Of a stretch of 64,000 nucleotides of DNA, positions 1 to 9,533 are shown in pieces. Within the stretch, counting starts at the first letter, position 1, and every line of letters begins with the position of its first letter. This stretch comes from Planctomycetaceae bacterium. Lineage in GTDB: Bacteria; Planctomycetota; Planctomycetia; Pirellulales; Pirellulaceae. Location: assembly GCA_020638975.1 (NCBI GenBank), contig JACKHN010000004.1, positions 62,001-126,000 on the forward strand, given 5' to 3'. Position numbers and translations under genes: made by a program. The notes under the pieces are model-generated. The model worked only from the letters and a program-made list of their open reading frames with translations, was not told the DNA's origin and did not search any database.

Positions 1-1245
1 CGCGACAGGACGCTGCCCAGGTCGTTGGCGATGTTGAACGGACGCTATAAGACTCCGGCCAACGCCGTCATCCTGACGGCGACTGTGGTTGTTGTGATCG
101 TTTTGATTGTGCCCGATCTTGCGTCGGCTGGTGCTGCGTCGAGTCTAATCTTTCTCGTGACGTTCGCCCTCGCACATTGGATCGCGATTCTCGTTCGACA
201 AAGAAGCATTTCGCCGCCACCATTTCGATCGCCTCTCTTTCCGCTCGTTCCCGTCGCCGGGGGACTGTCGTGCGTCGCGTTGGCGATTTATCAGGGCATC
301 GCCGTACCATCGGCGGGATTGATCGCGGTGTTTTGGCTCGCCGTGGGCGGTATTCTGTTTTTAAGCTTGTTTGCCCAGCGTGCTCGTTTGGCCGATGCCA
401 CGAACGCAGCGATGGATCCAGAAGTCGTGACGTTGCGAGGCAAAAGCCCGCTCGTGCTGGTGCCCGTGGCGCGACCGGACAGCGCCGCCGGATTGGTTGG
501 CGTTGCCAATGCTCTAGCACCGCCGGGAGTAGGTCGTGTGTTGATGTTGTCGGTGGTCGTCGCACCGAGCGATTGGCGCCCCGATGAAGAGCCGAGGCCG
601 TTAATCAATGCACAGGAAGTATTACGCGAATCGCTCCGTGCCTCAGCGACCGTGGGCGTGTTTCCCGAGACATTGGCGACGGTGGCGAGGGATCCGTGGG
701 ACGAGATCGCTCGCGTCGCCAAGACGCATCGTTGCGAGACATTGCTGTTGGGATTGAGTGAACTGGAGGGTGCGTCGGCCGGTTCTTCGCTGGAACGATT
801 GATCAACAATGTTGGTTGTGACGTCGTACTCCTACGTGCTCCCACAGGCTGGCAACTCGCTACCGCGAATCGCGTGCTCGTGCCGACAGGCGGACAAGGT
901 GGGCATGATCGATTGTTGGCCCGTCTGCTGGGCAGCCTAGCACGCACCGTTCAAAGACAAGTCACGTTGGCTAAGGTAATACCAACCTATGTGACAAGAC
1001 AGCAAGAAGAATTCGCCTCACGCGATCTGATCCGCATGAACTACGATTTGTGTGACGGCGCCGCCAACGTACGTCTGATCCAGGATGACGACGCCGTGGA
1101 ATGTATCGCCAACGCTGCGAATGACCACGATTTATTGATCTTGGGAGTTCAGCGATCGCGTCGCGAAAAAGTGCTCGGAAAATTCGTATTGGCCCTCGCA
1201 CGACAAACAGACGCTCCGTTGTTGCTCATCTGTCGAGGTCGATAA
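1..1245 (+). CDS. Amino-acid permease C-terminus fused to universal stress protein domains (partial, 5' end cut)
   Basis: The frame is open from the first base of the window, so this is the 3' part of a longer gene. The first residues (RDRTLPRSLAMLNGRYKTP) resemble the cytoplasmic loop of APC-superfamily amino-acid permeases. About four hydrophobic segments follow to around residue 125. The rest is soluble: two divergent UspA-like alpha/beta units, each starting with a beta strand such as LVLVPVA or VLVPTGG and ending in strands such as DVVLLRAP and APLLLICRGR. Permease-UspA fusions are a known architecture; the transported substrate cannot be inferred. It converges on the HAD phosphatase gene with 8 bp between stop codons. 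A TTG at 25 or ATG at 31 would only be internal codons. Confidence 0.8.
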   Translation, partial: RDRTLPRSLAMLNGRYKTPANAVILTATVVVVIVLIVPDLASAGAASSLIFLVTFALAHWIAILVRQRSISPPPFRSPLFPLVPVAGGLSCVALAIYQGIAVPSAGLIAVFWLAVGGILFLSLFAQRARLADATNAAMDPEVVTLRGKSPLVLVPVARPDSAAGLVGVANALAPPGVGRVLMLSVVVAPSDWRPDEEPRPLINAQEVLRESLRASATVGVFPETLATVARDPWDEIARVAKTHRCETLLLGLSELEGASAGSSLERLINNVGCDVVLLRAPTGWQLATANRVLVPTGGQGGHDRLLARLLGSLARTVQRQVTLAKVIPTYVTRQQEEFASRDLIRMNYDLCDGAANVRLIQDDDAVECIANAANDHDLLILGVQRSRREKVLGKFVLALARQTDAPLLLICRGR

Positions 1246-1253
1246 TCAGCAGC

Positions 1254-2084
1254 TTATTGACCAAGCAAACCGAACGCTCGGCAACCCTCAAGCACGCCAC
1301 TTGTGGCGTGTTCTTCGGCAAGGAACAGTCGATCGTTCCAACCCTGGCGGTGATGAGTATCGCGAACTCGGTCGAGCAGCGAACGATCGGCGTTGCCGAC
1401 CACGATTGTCAGGTATCCGGCAGTCAACGCCGCGAGATCGTTTCCCGAATCGCCAGCGTACACGATGTCTGTTTGCGACAAGTCGACGTGATGAGTCCAC
1501 CAGTCCAAAGCAAACGCTTTGTGGACGTTCTGCGGCAGGAGATCGATCAGTCCGTCACCATTGAAGGGGTCGACACTGTCGATGACCGAGTAGGGCGCGG
1601 ACGACTGAACCAGTAACTCACCGATCTCATCTCTCAACTCCGCAATCACCTCCGCGTCGGTATAAAAACTCAGCTTGAACGGACCTTGCTTCTCGGGTTC
1701 TTGGATGCGAAGTCGCTTCAAGGGAGCAAGCCGTTCGCGAAGCTCGTGGATCGATAGTGTCGCGATGATCGTCGCGAGATGTTCGCGGTACGCCGCTAGT
1801 TGCTTGAATGAGTGATCCGTTTGTCGTTCGTAAATTGTTGTGCCTACATCACAGATAACCCAATCGGGAAGTGGCAGGCGATGCTCGACGATCGCTGCTT
1901 CCACGGACGCGAAATGCCGTCCGGTCACGAAGACAAGTTTGATATCTCGCGCACATAATTGCTTGGCCAGCGTCACCAAATCGGTTGCATTGCCTTCACT
2001 GCCTGCGAGTGGAATTAAGGTTCCGTCCAAGTCAGTTGCCAGCACTCGCGGCGTCGATGAGGGGCCTCGTTTTGAATCAGTCAT
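1254..2084 (-). CDS. HAD-IIB phosphatase, sucrose-6-phosphate phosphatase type
   Basis: A soluble protein of 276 residues with the full HAD signature: DLDGT near the N-terminus (nucleophile Asp), FVTGR (motif II), and a late GDSGNDLAAL metal-binding motif. A cap domain of the Cof/SPP type lies between. SPP enzymes hydrolyse sucrose-6-phosphate to sucrose; mannosyl-3-phosphoglycerate or trehalose phosphatases share the fold, so substrate is inferred from context. It lies divergently, 254 bp from a sucrose-phosphate synthase. The ATG at 2084 was chosen over a TTG at 2102, which would only add PYSNG. Because the neighbouring synthase also has an intact phosphatase domain, this would be a second copy of the activity. 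Confidence 0.75.
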   Translation of the reverse strand: MTDSKRGPSSTPRVLATDLDGTLIPLAGSEGNATDLVTLAKQLCARDIKLVFVTGRHFASVEAAIVEHRLPLPDWVICDVGTTIYERQTDHSFKQLAAYREHLATIIATLSIHELRERLAPLKRLRIQEPEKQGPFKLSFYTDAEVIAELRDEIGELLVQSSAPYSVIDSVDPFNGDGLIDLLPQNVHKAFALDWWTHHVDLSQTDIVYAGDSGNDLAALTAGYLTIVVGNADRSLLDRVRDTHHRQGWNDRLFLAEEHATSGVLEGCRAFGLLGQ

Positions 2085-2338
2085 GCCATTAGAATAAGGC
2101 AAACGAAGTGATCGTTACAGTTCACACGATCGCATTTTCGGTCGCCCCTCTCCCCGAGTACCGTGCTTTTATCTCTTTCATACTTGGTTTGGCGCATGCT
2201 AGACACAGGGCATAGAGTGCACTACTGGCGATCACGAAGTATTCCCCCCTGCCATGTGCGATCATTTGCGTTAAGGGCCTGCGGAGTTATCCGCGACGCT
2301 GTATCTTTACACGACATTAACAATTGCGAGGTGAGTCG
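2085..2338. promoter_or_regulatory. Divergent promoter region of the two sucrose genes
   Basis: This 254-bp gap separates the starts of the phosphatase (minus) and the sucrose-phosphate synthase (plus), so it must hold both promoters. No convincing -35/-10 pair or operator stands out by eye. A ribosome binding site (GAGGTGAG) lies just before the ATG at 2339. Confidence 0.4.
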
Positions 2339-4501
2339 ATGACTGAAGTGAGTTCAGGCTCCGGTTTGCGTATCGCCATGATCAGTCTGCATGGATTGAT
2401 CCGCGCCCACGACCCAGAACTTGGTCGTGATGCGGATACCGGTGGACAAATCAAGTACGTTCTCGAACTAGCCGCCGAACTGGGGCGTCATCCGGAAGTT
2501 AGCCAAGTGGAACTGCTCACGCGGCAGATCTGCGACGATCGCGTGGGCCCTGATTACGCCCAACTGGAAGAGCCCATTTCCGAGAATGCAAAGATCGTCA
2601 GAATTCCTTTTGGTCCGAAACGCTATCTCCGCAAGGAAGCGCTGTGGCCTTACATGGAAGTGTTCATCGACCAAACGCTTAATTACTTCCGTCGCTCGGG
2701 ACTGCCCGACTTGATTCATGGCCACTACGCCGATGCTGGTTACGGCGGCGCACAACTCGCTCGACTATTGCACTTGCCGTTCGTGTTTACGGGGCATTCG
2801 CTCGGCCGCATTAAGAAACAGCGACTCTTGGATCTGGATTCGGAAGCCGCAAATCTGGAAGAAACTTATCGCTTCACGACGCGAGCCGAAGCCGAAGAGA
2901 TGGCGATCGAAACCGCATCGTTGATCGTGACAAGCACCAGCCAGGAAGTCGAGCAACAGTACGAAGTTTACGAAGCCTATATGCCCGAGCGGATGGAAGT
3001 CATTCCGCCTGGAGTCGACCTTACGGCGTTCTATCCACCGCAAGAGGATGAACCACGACCGCCGTTCGTGGATGCGTTAACGCCGTTCCTGAAGGATCTG
3101 GACAAGCCAATGATCCTGACATTGGCACGGCCTGATGATCGAAAGAACCTCGAAGCACTCGTGCGAGTTTACGGCGAGTCGCCCGAGTTACAACAGCGAG
3201 CGAACCTCGTGTTGCTGTTGGGAACACGCGACGATCTCCGCGAGTTAGCTCCCGGCCAACGTCGCGTGCTGCGAAACATTCTGACACTGATCGATGTGTA
3301 CAACTTGTACGGCAAAGTCGCGTATCCGAAGACGCATGTCCCGACAGACGTGCCCGACTTGTATCGCTTGGCCACGAAGTCGCGCGGTGTCTTCATTAAC
3401 CCTGCGCTCACCGAACCCTTCGGATTGACATTGCTCGAAGCCGGTGCCTGCGGATTGCCACTCGTGGCGACCAATGATGGTGGCCCTCGCGATATCATCG
3501 CCAATTGCCAAAACGGATTACTCGTCGATCCACTCGATCAGAAGGCCATCGAGAAGGCGTTATTGCGAACACTGACGGAACCGGATCAGTGGAACAAGTG
3601 GTCGGCGAACGGGATCACAGGCACTCGCGAGCATTACACCTGGAAGCGTCACGTGGATCGCTACTTGCGAGATGTCACCGAGATCGTTGCGACTGCTGCG
3701 AAACCCACGCTGGCCACAGGTCGGAAACAGCGTCGGTTGCCGCAGTTCGATCGGCTGATCCTGACCGACTTGGATAACACACTCACTGGCGACGAAGCGG
3801 GCCTTGCAGAATTCAACGACCTGTTGAGAGCCCAAGGCGACAACGTGGGTTTCGGAATTGCGACCGGTCGCAAACTGGACGACGCTCGTCAATTGATCGA
3901 GGAACTTGGCTTGCCAATCCCAGACTTGCTGAGTACGTCCGTAGGCACGGAACTTCACTATGGAGAACAATTGACGCTTGACCGAAGCTGGCAGAAACAG
4001 ATTGCGTTTCAGTGGAAGCCTGAAGAAGTTCGGAAAGCTCTGGCCGACGTCGAGGGGCTCTTTCCACAAAGCGAGAGCCAGCAGTCTCAGTTCAAAGTCA
4101 GCTACGAGATCGATCCCGAGACGGCTCCAATTCTCGGAAAAATCAAGCGGATTCTCCGCGAGGCAGGACTCCGCGTGAAGGCCGTGCTATCGCTGAAGAT
4201 GTATCTCGATATCGTCCCCGTGCGGGGTGGTGACGAGCTAGCGATCCGCCATCTCCTCTACAAATGGGGGTTCAGCCCCGAGCAGGTTTTGGTGGCGGGC
4301 GACTCGGGAAATGACGAAGGCATGTTGAAAGGACGTACGCTTGGAGTGGTTGTAGGGAACTACAGTCCTGAACTGGAGAAACTACGCAAACTGCCGAGGA
4401 TCTACTTCGCCGAAGCCGCACATGCACGGGGTATTATAGAAGGTGTTAACTACTACAACTTCCTCGGCAACATCACCATTCCCAATGATCGTATCGAATG
4501 A
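2339..4501 (+). CDS. sps: Bidomain sucrose-phosphate synthase (GT4 glycosyltransferase + SPP-like HAD domain)
   Basis: About 720 residues. The N-terminal ~455 residues form a GT-B glycosyltransferase of the GT4/SPS type: glycine-containing loop GRDADTGGQIKYVLEL, the SPS-typical GHSLGRIKKQRLL, and the E-x7-E motif in TEPFGLTLLEAGACG. From about residue 470 a HAD phosphatase domain follows, with DLDNT near 476 and GDSGND near 654. The family makes sucrose-6-phosphate from UDP-glucose and fructose-6-phosphate. In many bidomain SPS proteins the phosphatase domain is degenerate; here the nucleophile motif looks intact, so it may also dephosphorylate its product. The ATG at 2339 has a GAGGTGAG ribosome site; an upstream TTG at 2324 is less likely. 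Its last 17 bp overlap the next gene, which implies co-transcription. Confidence 0.9.
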   Translation: MTEVSSGSGLRIAMISLHGLIRAHDPELGRDADTGGQIKYVLELAAELGRHPEVSQVELLTRQICDDRVGPDYAQLEEPISENAKIVRIPFGPKRYLRKEALWPYMEVFIDQTLNYFRRSGLPDLIHGHYADAGYGGAQLARLLHLPFVFTGHSLGRIKKQRLLDLDSEAANLEETYRFTTRAEAEEMAIETASLIVTSTSQEVEQQYEVYEAYMPERMEVIPPGVDLTAFYPPQEDEPRPPFVDALTPFLKDLDKPMILTLARPDDRKNLEALVRVYGESPELQQRANLVLLLGTRDDLRELAPGQRRVLRNILTLIDVYNLYGKVAYPKTHVPTDVPDLYRLATKSRGVFINPALTEPFGLTLLEAGACGLPLVATNDGGPRDIIANCQNGLLVDPLDQKAIEKALLRTLTEPDQWNKWSANGITGTREHYTWKRHVDRYLRDVTEIVATAAKPTLATGRKQRRLPQFDRLILTDLDNTLTGDEAGLAEFNDLLRAQGDNVGFGIATGRKLDDARQLIEELGLPIPDLLSTSVGTELHYGEQLTLDRSWQKQIAFQWKPEEVRKALADVEGLFPQSESQQSQFKVSYEIDPETAPILGKIKRILREAGLRVKAVLSLKMYLDIVPVRGGDELAIRHLLYKWGFSPEQVLVAGDSGNDEGMLKGRTLGVVVGNYSPELEKLRKLPRIYFAEAAHARGIIEGVNYYNFLGNITIPNDRIE

Positions 4502-6467
4502 CAACGGGCAGAATCACCGTCCTGCGCGTGAGGGTTTAGCGTACGAGGCAGATCTCAGCCTCCGACGCCTGCGCCCTCGCCTCGATGCCGAATGGGAGCG
4601 TTCGCAGACCCCCGCCGAAGCAATCGATCGCTTCGAATCGCGACTCGCTGAATATTGGCCGACACTGTTCAAGCTGTTATTTGAACTGTACGGACAGCGG
4701 TACGATTTCTTCTATCACTTGGAACAGATACTGCTGACCGCGGCCCGCGGTTGGGCGGATCGGCCAGAGACGCTGCGCGAACTCGATGCCCATCGCATCA
4801 ATGACCCCGAGTGGTTTCAATCCGAACAGCTTGTCGGCGGTGCGTTGTATGTCGATTTGTTCAGCGAGAATCTCGGCAAGCTGCGATCGCAGATACCGTA
4901 TTTTCAGAAGCTTGGTCTGACGTATTTGCATTTGATGCCCTTGTTCGCGGTGCGCCCAGGCGACAGCGACGGTGGTTACGCGATCAGCAACTATCGCTCC
5001 GTCGATCCACGCATCGGAACGATCGATGACCTGCGGGCGTTGGCCGATGATCTGCGTGATGCGGGCATCGTGCTGGTTCTCGACTTTGTCTTCAATCATA
5101 CGGCCGACGATCATCATTGGGCACGGCATGCACAGGCTGGCGAACGCGAATTCCAAGACTACTACTACATGTTTCCCGATCGTGGGATGCCGGATCAGTA
5201 TGAGAAGACACTGCGTGAAATTTTCCCGACGGTTCGTCGAGGCAACTTCACCTGGCACGAAGGGATGCAGCAGTGGGTGTGGACGACGTTCAATAGCTTT
5301 CAATGGGATTTGAACTATGGCAACCCAGCCGTCTTCCGCGCGATGCTCGACGAATTGCTATTCATTGCGAACACCGGCGTCGATATTCTACGGTTGGATG
5401 CGGTCGCGTTCATCTGGAAGAAGTTGGGCACCGGTTGCGAGAACCAGCCCGAAGCTCACACGCTGATTCGAGCGTTCAATGCGCTTGCCCGAATCGCAGC
5501 GCCTGGGCTGTTGTTTAAGTCGGAAGCAATCGTCCATCCCGACGAAGTTGTCCGCTATGTAGATACGCAGGAGTGCCAAGTCTCCTACAACCCGACTCTC
5601 ATGGCCTTGCTGTGGGAGTCGCTGGCCACGCGTAAGGTCTCGCTGCTCACGCGATCGCTGTCGCATCGTCATAAGCTGCCACCCGGCACGACTTGGACGA
5701 ACTACCTGCGTTGCCACGACGATATTGGTTGGACGTTCGATGACTTGGATGCCGAAGCGATCGGGATCAACGCTTTCAATCACCGCAAATTTTTGAACGA
5801 ATTCTACACCGGTCAGTTTCCTGGCTCGTTCGCTCGCGGCGTTCCCTTTCAGCACAATGCCGAAACGGGTGACATGCGAATTTCCGGCACCATGGCATCG
5901 TTGGCCGGGCTGGAACAAGCCATCGAGGCTGACGATGCCGATTTGAAAGAACTGGCGATCCGTCGCATGTTGCTGCTGTATGCGGTCACGCTCAGCATTG
6001 GAGGCATTCCGCTGCTTTATCTTGGCGAAGAGTGGGGCATGTTGAACGACTATGACTTCGTCAACGATCCCGCCAAGGCCGGTGATACGCGTTGGGTGCA
6101 TCGCCCTAAAATGCGGTGGGAGTTCTTGGAAGAGTTGCAGGACGACGGATCGATCCGTAAACGCATCTTCACCTCAGCCCAACGGATGATTCAACTGCGG
6201 AAAGAGCTTCCAGCGCTGGCCAATCTCCAAATGGAACTCATCGCCACGGACAATCCGCATGTCCTGGGCTACGTTCGCATGCACGAAGGCAATCGCTTGT
6301 TGGTCCTGGCAAACTTCTCGGACGAGCCGCAGACAGTCGCCGGCAATCGGCTGCGGACTGCTGGCCTCGGGCGTTTCTTTCAAGATCGCATCAGCGGCAC
6401 GACACTGACAACGTCGGTGGACGTCTCACTCGAGCCTTACGGATTCATGTGGCTTGAGCGAGTTTAG
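4485..6467 (+). CDS. ams: Amylosucrase-type GH13 glucosyltransferase
   Basis: About 660 residues, the usual amylosucrase length. A helical N-terminal region precedes the characteristic VGGALYVDLFSENL and IPYFQKLGLTYLHLMPLF. The (beta/alpha)8 domain shows the GH13 catalytic set: nucleophile Asp in ILRLDAVAF (near 303), acid/base Glu in FKSEAIV (near 346), and Asp in LRCHDDIGW (near 412). Amylosucrase splits sucrose and adds glucose to an alpha-glucan, releasing fructose; the related sucrose hydrolase only cleaves. These cannot be separated by eye. No signal peptide is seen, so it is probably cytoplasmic and acts on sucrose made by the upstream synthase. The ATG at 4485 overlaps the synthase stop by 17 bp; a GTG at 4443 is possible but less likely. 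Confidence 0.87.
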   Translation: MIVSNDNGQNHRPAREGLAYEADLSLRRLRPRLDAEWERSQTPAEAIDRFESRLAEYWPTLFKLLFELYGQRYDFFYHLEQILLTAARGWADRPETLRELDAHRINDPEWFQSEQLVGGALYVDLFSENLGKLRSQIPYFQKLGLTYLHLMPLFAVRPGDSDGGYAISNYRSVDPRIGTIDDLRALADDLRDAGIVLVLDFVFNHTADDHHWARHAQAGEREFQDYYYMFPDRGMPDQYEKTLREIFPTVRRGNFTWHEGMQQWVWTTFNSFQWDLNYGNPAVFRAMLDELLFIANTGVDILRLDAVAFIWKKLGTGCENQPEAHTLIRAFNALARIAAPGLLFKSEAIVHPDEVVRYVDTQECQVSYNPTLMALLWESLATRKVSLLTRSLSHRHKLPPGTTWTNYLRCHDDIGWTFDDLDAEAIGINAFNHRKFLNEFYTGQFPGSFARGVPFQHNAETGDMRISGTMASLAGLEQAIEADDADLKELAIRRMLLLYAVTLSIGGIPLLYLGEEWGMLNDYDFVNDPAKAGDTRWVHRPKMRWEFLEELQDDGSIRKRIFTSAQRMIQLRKELPALANLQMELIATDNPHVLGYVRMHEGNRLLVLANFSDEPQTVAGNRLRTAGLGRFFQDRISGTTLTTSVDVSLEPYGFMWLERV

Positions 6468-6807
6468 CATCGTTCGTGAAGCAATTGCCTGCACTAATGT
6501 GAGCCGTACGGCGCTAGTGCCTGGTCACAGCTTAATCTTAGGGTTGTGTGCCACTAGCTCTACCAGTGCCGTCACGGGCGTGGTTGGTCCGTGCAGCACT
6601 GGCGGAGTCAGTGGCACCCGAATTCTTAGCCGTAACACAGCGGTAGCCCGATACCTTACTTTGTGAGTCGATGGCGCTAGCCACGAGCCTTTCTCCTCGT
6701 TTCTACCAAGGAAAGCCCGACGCTAGCGCGTTTTGAAGTTCCGTGGCTATACTGTTCTGGGTTCAGGAAACCACAACTCACTTCTCCACGTTACGGAGTT
6801 GAACCTT
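6468..6807. repeat. Intergenic stretch of decayed palindromic repeats
   Basis: No gene is visible. An imperfect inverted repeat pairs 6548-6568 with 6597-6617 (18 of 21 positions match), with cores reading GTGCCACTAGCTCTACCAGTG on one strand. Flanking sequence at 6484-6545 and 6660-6730 (GGCGCTAG..., CAGCTTAATCTTAGGGTT) is a degenerate relative of the repeat at 22518-22607. The hairpin could also end transcription of the sucrose operon. The right end must hold the sulfatase promoter; a GGAG ribosome site lies about 8 nt before 6808. Confidence 0.55.
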
Positions 6808-8397
6808 ATGATTCGCACTGCGACGGTGCTGTTCGCACTAGTGATCTCAATCTCGCTGATCGATGTTACTACGTGGGCTGCCGACCGCCCGAACGTCGTC
6901 GTCATTCTTGTAGACGATATGGGCTTCTCGGATATCGGCTGTTATGGCGGCGAGATCCCGACGCCGAATCTGGACGCGTTGGCTGCAAGTGGCCTGCGGT
7001 TTCGTCAGTTCTATAACACCGGTCGCTGCTGCCCAACACGAGCCGCGTTACTGACCGGGTTGTATTCGCACCAAGCCGGTGTCGGACACATGACGGGCGA
7101 TTACAAAGTGCCCGGATATCAAGGTTATCTGAATGACCGGTGCATTACGCTTGGCAATGTCGCGAGCAGCGCCGGCTACTTGTCGGTCGTGACTGGAAAA
7201 TGGCATGTCGGTCATAAAGACTCGTCGATGCTGCCACTCGCTCGCGGTTTCGATCGCTTTTACGGCGTGCCTGAAGGAGGCGGATTTTACTTTGACGTTA
7301 AACAAGGTCGAACCATTTGGTTGAACAAAGAAGTTCTTCACTCTCCAGAGAGGCAAGTTCCGGAAGGCTGGTACTCGACCGACGCTTGGACCGAATATGG
7401 ATTGAAGTTCGTCGATGAAGCAATCGCCGCGGACAAGCCCTTCTTCTGGTATCTGGCTCACAACGCACCGCACTTCCCACTACAAGCCGACGCGGCCGAC
7501 ATCGCCATGTTTCGCGGCAAGTACAAAGCCGGTTGGGACAAACTCAGCGCCGAACGTCATTCGCGACAGATCAAAATGGGACTGATCGACTCGACCTGGG
7601 AGCCAGCCGCGCGGCCCGATCGAGTTAGCGATTGGAATGCACTCTCCGACGAAGACAAGGATCGCTTTGACCATTTGATGGCCGTGTACGCAGCCTGCGT
7701 CTATCGCATGGACCGATCGATTGGGACGCTTGTCGCGGGGCTCAAGCAACGTGGCGTCTTCGACAATACGCTGGTGCTGTTTATGAGCGACAATGGCGGT
7801 TGTGCAGAAAGCGGCCCCAACGGAAAGAGCGTAGGGGATCCAACGACCGGAGATTCGAACTGGTTCTGCGGCGAATCGTGGGCCTGGATGCAGGACACAC
7901 CTTTTCGGAAATTCAAACATTACAACCACGAAGGCGGCATTGCGACACCGCTGATCGCTCATTGGCCGAACGGAATCGCCGCGAAGGGCCAGTGGCGAGA
8001 TCAACCAGCCCATGTCATCGACATCATGGCGACTCTCGTGGACGTCACGGGTGCAACTTATCCTGCGACAAGCAACGGTTCAGAAATACTTCCTCGAGAG
8101 GGCCGGAGCCTTGTTCCCGCATTCACGGATCAACCGCTCGATCGCGACACGCTTTACTGGGAGCACGAAGGCAACGCCGCGATTCGTCGCGGAGACTGGA
8201 AGCTCGTCCGCCTCGGTGGTAAAGGCAGCTGGGAGTTGTACAACATGAAGACCGATCGAACCGAGAAGCATGACTTGGCCGGGACTCGCAAGAAGCTGGC
8301 CAAGGAACTCGAATCGGATTGGCTGGTTTGGGCCGAACGATGCAACGTTTCGCCGGACGGTTTGCCAAAGTCTCCTATGAAAAAGAAGTCGAAGTGA
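6808..8397 (+). CDS. Secreted sulfatase (alkaline-phosphatase superfamily, FGly type)
   Basis: 529 residues with a signal peptide (MIRTATVLFALVISISL, cleavage after TWA), so export to the periplasm is expected. The mature protein begins with the sulfatase metal motif VVVILVDDMGFSD. The CxPxR signature is RCCPTRAALLTG, where C74 would become formylglycine; the adjacent C75 sits at the variable position. GKWHVGH and LFMSDNGG supply further active-site residues, and the C-terminal subdomain follows after about residue 400. Planctomycetes carry many such sulfatases for sulfated polysaccharides; the substrate is not predictable. ATG at 6808 was chosen because the signal peptide begins there; the reading frame extends upstream to 6733 without a plausible start. 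No sulfatase-modifying enzyme lies in the window. Confidence 0.93.
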   Translation: MIRTATVLFALVISISLIDVTTWAADRPNVVVILVDDMGFSDIGCYGGEIPTPNLDALAASGLRFRQFYNTGRCCPTRAALLTGLYSHQAGVGHMTGDYKVPGYQGYLNDRCITLGNVASSAGYLSVVTGKWHVGHKDSSMLPLARGFDRFYGVPEGGGFYFDVKQGRTIWLNKEVLHSPERQVPEGWYSTDAWTEYGLKFVDEAIAADKPFFWYLAHNAPHFPLQADAADIAMFRGKYKAGWDKLSAERHSRQIKMGLIDSTWEPAARPDRVSDWNALSDEDKDRFDHLMAVYAACVYRMDRSIGTLVAGLKQRGVFDNTLVLFMSDNGGCAESGPNGKSVGDPTTGDSNWFCGESWAWMQDTPFRKFKHYNHEGGIATPLIAHWPNGIAAKGQWRDQPAHVIDIMATLVDVTGATYPATSNGSEILPREGRSLVPAFTDQPLDRDTLYWEHEGNAAIRRGDWKLVRLGGKGSWELYNMKTDRTEKHDLAGTRKKLAKELESDWLVWAERCNVSPDGLPKSPMKKKSK

Positions 8398-8558
8398 TGC
8401 TCACTCACATTGATTCAGCTTCAATCGACCTCCCACGACGGACAGGGCATTTGCGTTCTACAAGGCGTGTATTTATTCAGCCTGTAAAGCACGCCCCACC
8501 CTACGCTTCTCCAAATTGAATCACCGAAAGACCCTGTCATTGCAACAAAGGATAATCC

Positions 8559-9533
8559 ATGGAATCGACGATCTTTCGCGGCTGCGTCCCAGCGCTGATG
8601 ACTCCCTGTCGGCCCGACAGAACCCCAAATTACCCGGCGTTAGTGAATAAGGCGCAGAAATTAATGGCGTCAGGAATGAACGCGGTCGTCTACTGCGGAT
8701 CGATGGGGGACTGGCCGCTGCTCTCGGATGAGCAACGACAGGAAGGCGTTCGGCTACTCGCCGAGGCAGGGGTGCCGGTCATTGTCGGCACGGGTGCGCA
8801 GAATCCAGCTCTCGCCGCCGCACACGCGGCACATGCACAGCGTGTGGGAGCCAAGGGGTTGATGGTCATTCCGCGCGTCATGTCTCGCGGAACTTCTCCC
8901 GCAGCTCAAAGGGACCACTTTGCGGGTGTACTCGGTGCGGCGCCCAAACTTCCTGCAGTCATCTACAACAGTCCTTACTATGGATTCGAGACCAAGGCCG
9001 ATCTGTTCTTCGATCTCCGACGTGAGTTCCCGAACCTGGTCGGGTTCAAGGAATTCGGCGGTGCAGACTCTTTAAGCTACGCGGCCGAACATATCACACA
9101 TGCGGACGATGACGTGCTACTGATGGTCGGTGTGGATACGCAGGTGTGTCACGGCTTCATTCGGTGTGGAGCAGTTGGTGCGATCACGGGGATCGGCAAC
9201 TGTCTGCCTGAGGAGGTGCTTTATCTCATCGCACTGTGCAAACTAGCGGCGAACGGTGACAGCGAAGCCCGAAGATTGGCTCGCGAATTGGAAAACGCCT
9301 TGACCGAGTTGTCACGGTTCGACGAAGGTCCTGATCTCGTGCTTTACTACAAGTATCTGCTCGTACTTCTGGGCGACTCGGAGTTCGAACTCCATTTCCA
9401 CAAGACCGACACACTCAGTCCCAGCCAAAAGCGATTTGCCGATGCCCAATTGACGCTCTTCCGGCAATGGTGGAAAAACTGGCCAGGAAAGTCGTTGGAA
9501 GCTTCAAATTGTGAAGCTTTGAAACGCAACTAG
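8559..9533 (+). CDS. Dihydrodipicolinate synthase/N-acetylneuraminate lyase family aldolase
   Basis: 324 residues forming a (beta/alpha)8 class I aldolase of the DapA/NanA family. The Schiff-base lysine is K164 in LVGFKEFGG and the conserved tyrosine is Y136 in VIYNSPYYG. The family condenses or cleaves pyruvate-type substrates. Context (after a sulfatase, not with lysine genes) argues against biosynthetic DapA and for a sugar-acid lyase or hydroxyproline-type deaminase, but this is only inference. The start follows CAAAGGATAATCC. The stop codon overlaps that of the convergent transpeptidase gene in the palindrome CTAG, and a short dyad at 9499-9519 may fold at the end of both transcripts. 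Confidence 0.82.
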   Translation: MESTIFRGCVPALMTPCRPDRTPNYPALVNKAQKLMASGMNAVVYCGSMGDWPLLSDEQRQEGVRLLAEAGVPVIVGTGAQNPALAAAHAAHAQRVGAKGLMVIPRVMSRGTSPAAQRDHFAGVLGAAPKLPAVIYNSPYYGFETKADLFFDLRREFPNLVGFKEFGGADSLSYAAEHITHADDDVLLMVGVDTQVCHGFIRCGAVGAITGIGNCLPEEVLYLIALCKLAANGDSEARRLARELENALTELSRFDEGPDLVLYYKYLLVLLGDSEFELHFHKTDTLSPSQKRFADAQLTLFRQWWKNWPGKSLEASNCEALKRN

